A DNA stretch of 52,326 nucleotides from Bacillota bacterium (GTDB lineage Bacteria > Bacillota > Clostridia > Lachnospirales > Lachnospiraceae). Under the pieces are notes generated by a model that saw only the letters and a program-made list of their open reading frames with translations, made no database searches and was not told the origin of the DNA. Below, one piece after another: positions 27,388 through 35,515 of the stretch. Within the stretch, counting starts at the first letter, position 1; the number at the start of each line of letters is the position of its first letter. Where the stretch lies: positions 1 through 52,326 of the forward strand of contig JAEZOB010000057.1 of the NCBI GenBank assembly GCA_023414355.1, written 5' to 3'. The position numbers and the translations under genes were made by a program.

Positions 27388-28371
27388 TTACATCACTTTA
27401 TACAGTTCGTCGCTTTTAGGCGGCTCCAGATAACGTCTTTCCTCTTCATTGATGATGATCCGATCATTACCTCCCGTAATTCTGCCGATTACAGCGGCAG
27501 CAATTCCGTCTGCTTTCAATTCATCCACAAGCTGGTTTGCTCGATCTGTAATGATCAGCATACAGCCGCTGGATATCAGCATATAAGGATTGATATCATA
27601 GAATTCACAGATCTCAACTGTCTCCTGCCTTAAGGGAATCTTCTTTAAATCCACTTCCAGACCTACCTTGGAGGCGGCTCCGATTTCCCACAAAGCACCA
27701 AATACTCCGCCTTCTGTGACATCATGCATAGATGTCGCAGCTGCGGCTCGTGCAATCATCGCTTCCGGTACGACAGAGATGCAGTCAATCATCTTCTTCG
27801 CCCCTTCAAGAAAGCTTTGACTATATTTGGTTCTCAGCTCTTCTTCCTTGGCAGCTGCAATAATTGCGGTTCCTTCTAAGCCGGCCCATTTTGTCATTAC
27901 GATTTCCTGACCCGGTTTTGCTCCTGCTGTCTTTATCATATGGTCACGCTTCATCTTGCCTACCCCGGTAACAGTAACGATAGGCTGGTTTACTGCTTTT
28001 GTGACCTCAGTATGTCCGCCGACAATCTCGATATTCAGCTTCTTGCATACTGCCTCCATGTCCTGCATGGCGGTTCGCAGCTCAGCTTCCTCTGTCCCAT
28101 CAGGCAATAATATGGTTAACATGATACCGATGACCTCTGCACCGTTAGAGGCAATATCGTTGGCTGTAATATGAACCGCCAGGGTCCCGATATCCTGAAC
28201 TGTACCGGTAATCGGATCTGTAGAAAGTACAAGAACTTCATCCTCACCTATGGCAAGAATGCTGCAGTCCTCGCCAATTGCCGGGCCTACTAGTACTTCC
28301 TCTCTTCTATGTCCTATTTGTTTCAGGACAGACCGCTTCAGGACTGTCTCCGGTATCTTCCCAAGGTTCAT
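27388..28371 (-). CDS. AIR-synthase-related protein (HypE/PurM fold)
   Basis: 327 residues in the PurM/HypE/SelD ATP-binding fold: GEDCSILAIGEDEVLVLSTD near the N-terminus, HITANDIASNGAEVIGIMLT, IVGGHTEVTKAV, the HDVTEGGVFGAL helix near 220 and a small C-terminal domain. The C-terminal PRIC-type motif of HypE (with its thiocarboxamide Cys) is absent and no hyp genes lie nearby, so nickel-hydrogenase maturation is not supported. The true reaction is unknown; this is a widespread Clostridia paralogue. It follows the VanW protein gene by 21 bp. Confidence 0.82.
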   Translation of the reverse strand: MNLGKIPETVLKRSVLKQIGHRREEVLVGPAIGEDCSILAIGEDEVLVLSTDPITGTVQDIGTLAVHITANDIASNGAEVIGIMLTILLPDGTEEAELRTAMQDMEAVCKKLNIEIVGGHTEVTKAVNQPIVTVTGVGKMKRDHMIKTAGAKPGQEIVMTKWAGLEGTAIIAAAKEEELRTKYSQSFLEGAKKMIDCISVVPEAMIARAAAATSMHDVTEGGVFGALWEIGAASKVGLEVDLKKIPLRQETVEICEFYDINPYMLISSGCMLIITDRANQLVDELKADGIAAAVIGRITGGNDRIIINEEERRYLEPPKSDELYKVM

Positions 28372-28392
28372 CTTATCTCTCCATACAGTATA

Positions 28393-29952
28393 TTATTCTT
28401 CGTTCCAGATATCTGCCTGCATCTGACCATCCGGGTTTGTTCGATTATTCGAAATCACAGACTGGTTCTGCGTCTCACTATCTGCATCTTCCGGAGGCAG
28501 ATCTTCCAACGGATCTTCTGCAACTACTGCAGTATCGGTCGAGGTCTCTTTTGCAGAATCCTTTTTGGGATCCTTCTTCTTATCCTTATCTACTTCCTCA
28601 ACCTTCATAGTACCAACGGTAATATATTTCGGAGCTGCGGAATAATTACTTTTATTAACTAAAGTTCTGCTTACTTCAATGCCGTTCTCATAAACCACTT
28701 TATACAACTCGGCCTTATATCCGGTGTGCGCTGCCTGTGTGATCTTCTGATAAGTAGTCGGCTGAGTAGGATCCTTTGTGATATCATCTGCCGGAGGAGG
28801 TGTCTCTGAAAGCACGACCGAAACAAATTCTATCTTTCTGTTCTTCCTGTCCCTGATCTCCTTGCCCCATACCTTGAAGGTAATTTTTCTTCCTCTGGTT
28901 GAGCCTTCAATTAAAACCGGGTAGTCTGTACTGTTCATGAATTTGAAATCTTTATAGGTGCCCGCAATTGCTGCATCCCTGGATAAATCAACATAGCTGA
29001 TCGTCATGGAGTGCGGTTGACGTTCCACAACCTCAAGCTCCGACTGTAATACTGCATTATATAGCGTAGTAGTTACCTGACATGCACCACCACCGACACT
29101 ATCAATAACCTTTCCCTGAAGATAAGCACCCGCAACAAAATAACCATTTTCCTTGGTAAAGGGTGTCAATAATTTATAAGCAGAGAAGGTATCCCCAGGA
29201 TATAATACAGTATTATTGATCAATCTTGCTCCATTCGCTACATTACCTGCACGATCCGCTGTTGAGGTTGAAAAATCTGTTGTATACTCTCCGAGCAGAT
29301 CCTTACATTGCTCCACATCTTCCTTGGTATACTCGGGCATATCGTCCTCTATAACCGCTTCGACAATCAGATCCTGACGGTTCCAGCTCATCACTGCTTC
29401 CTTGATCTTCCCGGTGGTCTTATCAACATTTACCTTACTGCCGACAACATGCTCTGTATATGCAAATTTACCATTTTCACGGGTAACTTGCGCATTGACA
29501 GGCTTGATATTGTATGCACTGACATCTTTTTCTACCAGCGCCTTGATTTTACTCTCATCCACGTGAAAGGATAAGGGAAATACTACACTCCCCTGTTCGA
29601 TGTCTTTCATATCTTTATACTGCTTGATCAGGTTACCGGATTTACCGAGTGCCAATGCCTGATCGATCCCATCGCTCTCTTCTGCTTCGTAACCCATATC
29701 CCCCATGGTCGAATATACGACATTTTCTCCAACCATGATCGCAATCCCTTTATTCTTAAGACCGCCGATAAACTGTTCAACCGCCTCTTTGGCCTGTTCT
29801 TTGGTCATCCCGCTTACATCGACTTCATCTATGAATACACCTTTACATATGGTATTATCTTTTTCCTCTGCTGATACAGTAGCTGTGTTTCCAGCAAAGA
29901 TCATCAAAAGTGAAAATATGACTGCGGATAAGACAATATTTCTTCTGCCCAT
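28393..29952 (-). CDS. Secreted VanW family protein with peptidoglycan-binding-like and G5 domains
   Basis: 519 residues. Signal peptide at the N-terminus (MGRRNIVLSAVIFSLLMIFA). A YoaR-type putative peptidoglycan-binding region follows (DEVDVSGMTKEQAKEAVEQF to about 220), then the VanW domain at about 225-345 with GDTFSAYKLLTPF and GGGACQVTTTLYNAVL, and a G5-like domain at about 365-450, ending in a charged Lys/Asp/Glu tail. The ATG at 29952 is chosen because GGAGG lies six bases upstream; the ATG at 29958 touches it. Despite its name VanW is not a resistance determinant by itself; these proteins are thought to act at the cell wall. Confidence 0.88.
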   Translation of the reverse strand: MGRRNIVLSAVIFSLLMIFAGNTATVSAEEKDNTICKGVFIDEVDVSGMTKEQAKEAVEQFIGGLKNKGIAIMVGENVVYSTMGDMGYEAEESDGIDQALALGKSGNLIKQYKDMKDIEQGSVVFPLSFHVDESKIKALVEKDVSAYNIKPVNAQVTRENGKFAYTEHVVGSKVNVDKTTGKIKEAVMSWNRQDLIVEAVIEDDMPEYTKEDVEQCKDLLGEYTTDFSTSTADRAGNVANGARLINNTVLYPGDTFSAYKLLTPFTKENGYFVAGAYLQGKVIDSVGGGACQVTTTLYNAVLQSELEVVERQPHSMTISYVDLSRDAAIAGTYKDFKFMNSTDYPVLIEGSTRGRKITFKVWGKEIRDRKNRKIEFVSVVLSETPPPADDITKDPTQPTTYQKITQAAHTGYKAELYKVVYENGIEVSRTLVNKSNYSAAPKYITVGTMKVEEVDKDKKKDPKKDSAKETSTDTAVVAEDPLEDLPPEDADSETQNQSVISNNRTNPDGQMQADIWNEE

Positions 29953-29958
29953 TTTCAT

Positions 29959-30125
29959 CCTCCTTTTTCAACTGCCAAACTCTATTCCTTGTCCATTTAC
30001 CCCGTGCAATGTGACTTCTTCCTATTTTAACATAACCTGGGGATTATTCAAGTCATTCTTTCGTTCATTGACTTTTACAGTGCAATTATGTATAGTTGAC
30101 TTAAAGTTAATTGCTGTAACGTGAG
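29959..30125. other. Intergenic region upstream of the VanW gene
   Basis: About 170 bp between a small-gene terminator and the VanW gene start. It should contain the VanW promoter, but no pair of hexamers is assigned with confidence. Confidence 0.4.
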
Positions 30126-30146
30126 CAAAAGCCGGGCAGCCCGGCA
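30126..30146 (-). terminator. Terminator of the small membrane protein gene
   Basis: GCCGGG (30131-30136) pairs with CCCGGC (30140-30145) around three bases, followed on the minus strand by TTTT. It sits seven bases after the stop of the 34-residue ORF, which supports that ORF as a real transcription unit. Confidence 0.75.
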
Positions 30147-30152
30147 GACGGA

Positions 30153-30257
30153 CTAGCTGATTACACTGAGAACGGAAGGTAAGATCATAGCGAGTACTAA
30201 AATGATAACGATGATCGTTGTGATGATTTTTCTTGACTTCTTACTGTAAAAATTCAT
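30153..30257 (-). CDS. 34-residue single-pass membrane protein
   Basis: MNFYSKKSRKIITT is followed by a hydrophobic helix IIVIILVLAMILPSVLSVIS. AAGAGGTGA lies four bases upstream of the ATG, and a good terminator follows the stop. The positively charged N-terminus predicts the C-terminus outside. Short proteins of this form (DUF4044-like in Firmicutes) are often missed. The function is unknown. It is divergent from the TPR-like membrane protein gene 50 bp away. Confidence 0.75.
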   Translation of the reverse strand: MNFYSKKSRKIITTIIVIILVLAMILPSVLSVIS

Positions 30258-30306
30258 TGATTTCACCTCTTTTATTATTTTATGTTCGAAAGGTCGTGAA
30301 TACTGC

Positions 30307-30924
30307 GTGAATATTCCTGTTTTAACGATACTAATATTGATCTTTGTAGCCTGGCTTCAATATGAAATACGAAAAAGCTCCAAAAAAAACGAAACAGGCA
30401 ATGACAATTTCTGGGATAAAGAAAAGCAAGCAAACTTAACTCGTCGCAAGGATATCTCAAGTCTGGATTATCTGACCATATCCGTAAGTTCGCTTCCCAT
30501 GGGTGATCATGAGGATGATACCCTGAACTCTTACCGTGATACACTTCGCAAGATGGAGGGTAAGATAGCCCTTAACCTTGCCGGCAATACAAATACGGAT
30601 TTAAAGCTCGAATACGGTGCCGGCAACTTAAATAAGCTCATGGAGTACGATAACAATTTCATTACCTTCGTCAGCATGCTTCATAAGTGGGCGGACCGGT
30701 TATATACCAATGGTTATCTTGAGGAAGCAAAGAGCGTGTTGGAATACGGAGTTGCCTGTCTCACTGATGTATCAAAATCCTACCGGCTCCTTGCCGAAAT
30801 CTATTCCGCCAATCAAGCTCCGGATCAAATTGATCATTTAATTGAAACGATCGCAAATACCAAAATAACCGATAAGGAAAAGCTGATCAATGAACTTACT
30901 GTAATAAAGAATCGTTCCAAATAA
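30307..30924 (+). CDS. Membrane-anchored protein of unknown function with helical-repeat C-terminus
   Basis: 205 residues: an N-terminal hydrophobic anchor (PVLTILILIFVAWLQ, about 4-18), a charged linker with Lys/Asn, and a helical soluble part (FVSMLHKWADRLYTNGYLEEAKSVLEYGVA) resembling a TPR unit. It starts with GTG at 30307; the nearest ribosome-site-like GAAAGG is about ten bases upstream. Such proteins recur in Lachnospiraceae without a known role. It is convergent with nth. Confidence 0.7.
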   Translation: MNIPVLTILILIFVAWLQYEIRKSSKKNETGNDNFWDKEKQANLTRRKDISSLDYLTISVSSLPMGDHEDDTLNSYRDTLRKMEGKIALNLAGNTNTDLKLEYGAGNLNKLMEYDNNFITFVSMLHKWADRLYTNGYLEEAKSVLEYGVACLTDVSKSYRLLAEIYSANQAPDQIDHLIETIANTKITDKEKLINELTVIKNRSK

Positions 30925-30971
30925 ATGCAATGTTTATTCTATGATATTTTACGAAATCTAGCAAGGTTATT

Positions 30972-31658
30972 TTAAATATTTTTTGAGATTTTTCCCTTTT
31001 TATCCATACTTAAGCAGGATGGACATTCTTCCTGCAAAAAGCAGTCCCTGCATTTTGGATTTCGTGCAAAGCAGATACTTCTCCCAAGAGTAATGATTTG
31101 AATATTATATAGAATCCATTGCTCCTTCGGCAAAAGCTTCATCAGATCAAATTCTATCTTAACCGGGTCTTCCTGCTTCGTAAAGCCGAGGCGGTTAGAT
31201 ATTCTTTTCACATGTGTATCCACCACGATGCTCGGCTCAAGGTAGATATTACCGCGGATCACATTTGCCGTCTTACGTCCGACTCCCGCAAGCTTTGTCA
31301 GAGCATCGATGTCATTCGGTACCTCTCCGCCATGCTCTGAGAGCAATTGGTTTGCACAGGCTATAATGTTCTTCGCCTTGTTTTTATAAAACCCGGTAGA
31401 GTGGATATCCTTCTCCAGTTCATCCTGATTTGCCTCTGCAAAATCTTTCACACTCTTATACTTCCGGAACAAATCTTTGGTAACCAGATTCACCCGCTCA
31501 TCCGTACATTGAGCGCTTAGAATAGTCGCTATCAGCAGCTGCCAGGGTGTCTCATGATGCAGAAAGCAGGTGTAATCCTTTCCATATTCCTGATTGAGTA
31601 GAGCAATGATGCGTTCTACTCTCTCCTTTTCTTTCTTTGAAATTCTTCTTTCTGTCAA
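30972..31658 (-). CDS. nth: Endonuclease III (DNA glycosylase/AP lyase)
   Basis: 228 residues. Removes oxidised pyrimidines and cleaves at abasic sites in base-excision repair. HhH motif LAGVGRKTANVI with catalytic K129, catalytic D147 in VVDTHVKR, and the [4Fe-4S] Cys set C196, C203, C206 and C212 (spacing 6-2-5). It lies 15 bp downstream of the radical SAM gene, so the two are probably cotranscribed. Confidence 0.95.
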   Translation of the reverse strand: MTERRISKKEKERVERIIALLNQEYGKDYTCFLHHETPWQLLIATILSAQCTDERVNLVTKDLFRKYKSVKDFAEANQDELEKDIHSTGFYKNKAKNIIACANQLLSEHGGEVPNDIDALTKLAGVGRKTANVIRGNIYLEPSIVVDTHVKRISNRLGFTKQEDPVKIEFDLMKLLPKEQWILYNIQIITLGRSICFARNPKCRDCFLQEECPSCLSMDKKGKISKNI

Positions 31659-31673
31659 GGCAATCTCCTTCCT

Positions 31674-33437
31674 TTATGATAACTGCAACCTATGATATGC
31701 TGCCGAATGGCTCAGAGGATCTCTCCTGTCGTAATCAAACAGCAGGATCGTCTCCTGCCTGATGGCTCTTCCTTCGCGGGCGGAAAGCTCCGGGTCAAAG
31801 GAAAAGCTTTCGATATGAAATTGTTGATATTCCATACGATGTTTATCATAGAGCTCCTTAAAGTTATATTTCGGTTTTCCGGGAGCAAATTTGGGACGAC
31901 TCTTTAAATCCTCCCGAAGATAAAGCTCAAACAGTAATATCTCTTCAAACAGCAGAAGCAAATCCGCTTCTGTGCTCATACCCCCCGGTCCTCTCTCTCT
32001 GGCATTCCTTTCAAGTATTCTATCTTTATAAAAATCCAGAAGTATTTCATATCTTCGAATTCTGCTGTGTGCGAGCAGAAACATTTTTTTATTTTCATAA
32101 AATTCATAAATCTCTTCATAAAGCTTCATAGGAGAAGGATAAAAATGCACGAGATAAGCAACAGCATAACCAAACTGCCCACTGTTATAATACATCTCTA
32201 CCATTTCACAAATTCCCTTTAGCTTGAGGATCTCTTCATAAGTAAGCCTGTCCGTAGTAAGAACTTCATAAGGCGCAGTATCTCGATATACAATCCCGTA
32301 TTCCTTCACAGAATGCTCCATCGGAGACCCCTTCAATACCTTCAAAAATCCCAACTGCAGCTGATCCGGCTTCATACTGTAAACCTCCCGGAAGGATTGT
32401 TCAAAGGAAGCATAATCCTCCAGTGGAAGTCCTGCAATTAAATCCAGGTGCTGATGGATGTTTCCACTATTTTTTATAAGTGCCACATTCTTTTTCACCT
32501 TATTTAAATCCATTTTACGACAAATTGCTTCGACTGTATCGGGATTGGTTGATTGAACTCCTATTTCGAATTGTACCTGCCCCGGCCTTAAGGAAGCAAG
32601 GAATGTAATCTCGTTTTCCTCCAGCAGATCTGCAGAAATCTCAAAATGAAAGTTTGTGATTCCATTATCCCTGTCTTTGATAAAACGCCATAGTTCCATG
32701 GCATGTTGTTTATTACAATTGAAGGTTCTGTCAACAAACTTAACCTGAGGTACTTTTCGGTCCAGCAGGATCTGTAATTCTCTCTTCACCAGCTCTATAT
32801 CTCTATGTCTCACACGCCTGTCAACTGAGGATAGGCAATAGCTGCAGGAGAAGGGACATCCCCGGCTACTTTCGTAATAGATGATTTTATTCTCGAAGCC
32901 TGTTCCCTCCTCATAAGGAAAAGGGATGGTATCCAGCGTAAGGGGCTGCCTCTCTTTCGTCACCACGATCCGATTAAGCGCGATATCCCTGTAAGCCAAT
33001 CCGGCAATCTCTCCAAGCTCCCTGCTTCCGTAAGCGTAATGCTCTACCAGCTCCAGAAAGGTCTGTTCCCCTTCCCCAAGCATGATTCCATCAAGCTCAG
33101 GTTGCTTCTCCAGACATTGTATTGCATCATAGGTAACCTCCGGTCCTCCCAGCCAAAGCTTAACCCTTGGACTTACCTTCTTAAGCTCAGCAGTGATCCT
33201 AAGAATCAGATCAATATTCCAGATATAGCAGGAAAGAGCGACCAGATCCGCTTTCTCCCGAAAGATCCCTGCCAGGATATCCTCCTCGGAATGATTAATC
33301 GTATATTCTGCCAACGAAAGCTGTACAGGCTGCTGATTATTATCAGGAAGATACCTCTCGGTATAGGCCTTCAGGCTATATACAGCAAGATTCGAATGGA
33401 TATACTTTGCATTCACTGCAACCAATAACAGCTTCAT
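31674..33437 (-). CDS. B12-binding domain/radical SAM protein with DUF4080 C-terminus
   Basis: 587 residues. A cobalamin-binding Rossmann domain lies at about 1-135 (LWLGGPEVTYDA, LDGIMLGEGE). The radical SAM domain has the cluster motif CPFSCSYC near 195 and SADLLEENEITFL, and a C-terminal DUF4080 domain follows. The family is typical of Clostridia; the reaction is unknown, often assumed to be a methylation or rearrangement. The ATG at 33437 is preferred over 33485 because the B12 domain begins there (MKLLLVAVNAKYIHSNLA) and GGAG lies upstream. Confidence 0.87.
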   Translation of the reverse strand: MKLLLVAVNAKYIHSNLAVYSLKAYTERYLPDNNQQPVQLSLAEYTINHSEEDILAGIFREKADLVALSCYIWNIDLILRITAELKKVSPRVKLWLGGPEVTYDAIQCLEKQPELDGIMLGEGEQTFLELVEHYAYGSRELGEIAGLAYRDIALNRIVVTKERQPLTLDTIPFPYEEGTGFENKIIYYESSRGCPFSCSYCLSSVDRRVRHRDIELVKRELQILLDRKVPQVKFVDRTFNCNKQHAMELWRFIKDRDNGITNFHFEISADLLEENEITFLASLRPGQVQFEIGVQSTNPDTVEAICRKMDLNKVKKNVALIKNSGNIHQHLDLIAGLPLEDYASFEQSFREVYSMKPDQLQLGFLKVLKGSPMEHSVKEYGIVYRDTAPYEVLTTDRLTYEEILKLKGICEMVEMYYNSGQFGYAVAYLVHFYPSPMKLYEEIYEFYENKKMFLLAHSRIRRYEILLDFYKDRILERNARERGPGGMSTEADLLLLFEEILLFELYLREDLKSRPKFAPGKPKYNFKELYDKHRMEYQQFHIESFSFDPELSAREGRAIRQETILLFDYDRRDPLSHSAAYHRLQLS

Positions 33438-33668
33438 AATGACTCCCATTTCCGTATGCGATTTCTTGAATTCGTTTGATTTCATATCTCAGTTCTTTGT
33501 GAAAAATTAGATGGTTTCAAATTTCTTTTCACATTACTTATTCTATCACAGTCCTGTCTTATCCCGCCACTAATTCATAAAAAAATAACATTTTGGGAAC
33601 TCTCCACAATGTCCCCTTAAATACTATACCATCATTTTAGGATCAATAGTATCCTGTTATGTCCTATA

Positions 33669-33697
33669 TGGACAGAAACTTTACTATGTGCTATAGT
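33669..33697 (+). promoter_or_regulatory. Sigma-A-type promoter of the DUF2156 gene
   Basis: TGGACA (33669-33674), a 17-bp spacer and TATAGT (33692-33697). A small palindrome GTCCTATATGGAC (33661-33673) overlaps the -35 element and could be an operator. Confidence 0.55.
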
Positions 33698-33733
33698 GAA
33701 ATTTGTCATATGTTATCACTTTAGGAGGAAGTT

Positions 33734-34636
33734 ATGTTATCGTTTGAACCGATTACCGCAGATAATATCTGCATACCAGCTGAATATTTCAAGTACAAGA
33801 TCAGCCGCACCAGTGATTATACCATCGGCGCGATGTATATGTGGCGCGACTTTTACCAATCCAGCTTTGCCATCTATGATGATATGATTTTATATAAAGT
33901 AAAATTCCTTAACCGTATCTCCTTTACTTTTCCCGTAGGAGGAGGCTCTCTGGATAAAGCCATAGATGCCTTGAAGGAGTATTGCAGGGTGAATGGAATC
34001 CCCCTCTGGTTCTGTACAGTTCCGGAAGAAGCCATCCCCATCTTAGTCAATGAATATGGCGGTACCCAACCCTGCTCCTCTAATCGTGATTGGGCAGATT
34101 ACCTGTATAAGGCAGAGGACCTCGGTGAGATGGCCGGTCGGAGATACAGCGGACAGAGAAATCATATCAATAAATTCAAAAAGTTATACCCGAACTACAA
34201 CTATCAGAGAATAACTTCAGATAATATGCCCAGAGTGATCGAATTTCTGAAGGACTATGAACAGAACCATGGGAAAGAAGCTTCTCTGGCACAGGAGGAA
34301 CTGAGTCGTACTCTGGAGCTGATGCCCTATATTGATAAATTTAAGCTTCCCGGAGCATTTATTGAAGTAGACGGAACCATCGTCGCTCTCTCCATTGGTG
34401 AAGTAATCAAGGATACACTTTATTGCCACATAGAAAAAGCGAACCGTGATTATCCCGGCTCCTATCAGATGATTGTGAAGGAATTTGCCGACGACATGCG
34501 TCGCAGCTATGGAATTGAATATATTAACCGCGAGGAGGATGTAGGTGATGAGGGTCTTCGTACCTCTAAGCTTTCCTATCATCCTGTTGCTCTCTTAGAC
34601 AAGTATTGCGTACTGGTACCTTATAAAAATTTATAA
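33734..34636 (+). CDS. DUF2156 (phosphatidylglycerol lysyltransferase C-terminal-like) protein
   Basis: 300 residues with the double GNAT-like fold of DUF2156: MLSFEPITADNICIPAEYF, FPVGGGSLDKAIDAL, the RRYSGQRNHINKFKK basic motif and a C-terminal INREEDVGDEGLRTSKLSYHP motif that closely matches the family. Related domains transfer aminoacyl groups to lipids, but this stand-alone form has no membrane part and its substrate is unknown. TTAGGAGGAAG precedes the ATG. Its last 16 bases overlap the convergent CmpB-like gene. Confidence 0.85.
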   Translation: MLSFEPITADNICIPAEYFKYKISRTSDYTIGAMYMWRDFYQSSFAIYDDMILYKVKFLNRISFTFPVGGGSLDKAIDALKEYCRVNGIPLWFCTVPEEAIPILVNEYGGTQPCSSNRDWADYLYKAEDLGEMAGRRYSGQRNHINKFKKLYPNYNYQRITSDNMPRVIEFLKDYEQNHGKEASLAQEELSRTLELMPYIDKFKLPGAFIEVDGTIVALSIGEVIKDTLYCHIEKANRDYPGSYQMIVKEFADDMRRSYGIEYINREEDVGDEGLRTSKLSYHPVALLDKYCVLVPYKNL

Positions 34637-35049
34637 TGAGGCTTTTCTTCTTTGAGTAGGAAATATCTCAGAAAATCATCCAGCAGAATCGCAGGCAAAG
34701 AAAGAAAGAACCATATATTCGTATAGAGCAGACAGATTTGTCCCAGTAGGTTATAAGGCTGCCCGGAATAGTCCCAGACCCGCAGGCCAAGCCAAAGGTT
34801 AACGATCAGCCCTGTAGCGAACTCAACTGTCGTGATGATCAGTGCCGAGATTGCCATCTGACTGACGAGTGCCATATTCCAGGAATAAATCTCATTCAAT
34901 AATCCAATCAGGATAAAGCAGATTCCACCAGCCACCAGCATGGAGATGTGGGAATATCCTCTGGACAGAAGCTCAATGAAACCGTAAGTAAAACCACCGA
35001 CCAGAAATAGAAATGTATATTTTAGAAAATTGTTATATGCAAGCAGCAA
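34621..35049 (-). CDS. CmpB-like putative ABC transporter type IV membrane protein
   Basis: 142 residues, four hydrophobic helices, matching the small membrane family named after CmpB (conserved GGFTYGFIELL, ELVTGLIVN-type FATGLIVNLWLGLRVWDYSGQPYNLLGQICL). No ATPase is nearby, so the transporter label is only a family name. It starts with TTG behind GGGGGTGA. The 3' end overlaps the DUF2156 gene by 16 bp. Confidence 0.8.
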   Translation of the reverse strand: MLLAYNNFLKYTFLFLVGGFTYGFIELLSRGYSHISMLVAGGICFILIGLLNEIYSWNMALVSQMAISALIITTVEFATGLIVNLWLGLRVWDYSGQPYNLLGQICLLYTNIWFFLSLPAILLDDFLRYFLLKEEKPHYKFL

Positions 35050-35092
35050 GCTTTCACCCCCGACTTTCAGAAAACAAATTATTTAATGAAAC

Positions 35093-35194
35093 GGCTGTTG
35101 TAGAACCTTTATTAACAAATTTGGCCGGGATAACCGCGCATCGCAGGATGTCTGTTGTCCTTGCTTTATGCTAATGAAAGTTTTTACAGCAGCC
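35093..35194. repeat. Imperfect palindrome, 25-bp arms with an inner hairpin
   Basis: Left arm 35093-35117 and right arm 35169-35194 are reverse complements with one gap and a few differences (GGCTGTTGTA against GGCTGCTGTA at the base). A second pairing in the loop joins GGATAAC with GTTGTCC. It lies in the 466-bp gap upstream of the CmpB-like gene, has no T-run and no ORF. Confidence 0.7.
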
Positions 35195-35290
35195 CTATTT
35201 ATTTCTTCAATAAAGAGTATACGTCCGCCGCCAAAATAATATATCTGTTGCAGGTTCTGTAATTGCTGGTTAGAATACCTATTTTTAGAC

Positions 35291-35327
35291 AGAAAAAAAG
35301 ACAGTTATGGGACTGTCCTTTTTTCGG
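35291..35327 (-). terminator. Terminator for ftsH, usable in both directions
   Basis: AAAAAAGACAGT pairs with ACTGTCCTTTTTT around a six-base loop (35292-35324), with A- and T-runs on both sides. It lies about 190 bp past the ftsH stop. The rest of 35195-35515 shows no gene. Confidence 0.75.
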
Positions 35328-35515
35328 AGAAGGTATTTTTGTTACTTATGGGGGTGTAGCAAAAACTATATAATGTATTGGGGTTTACGAACATAGTATA
35401 GCATGCAGTGCGCCAAAAGTGTGCACAAACTTTACAAATAATCAAACCATTTTTCGTCATATTGTACAACAAAACGGTTCATTTGTTCAGTGAATGACCT
35501 AACGCAGAAGTTTCA

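Noticed and set aside
27388..28371. Hydrogenase maturation protein HypE
   Set aside because: The C-terminal Cys motif and other hyp genes are absent, so only the fold family is named.
28393..29952. Vancomycin-resistance gene
   Set aside because: VanW-domain proteins are common in Clostridia; no vanH, vanA/B or vanX is present.
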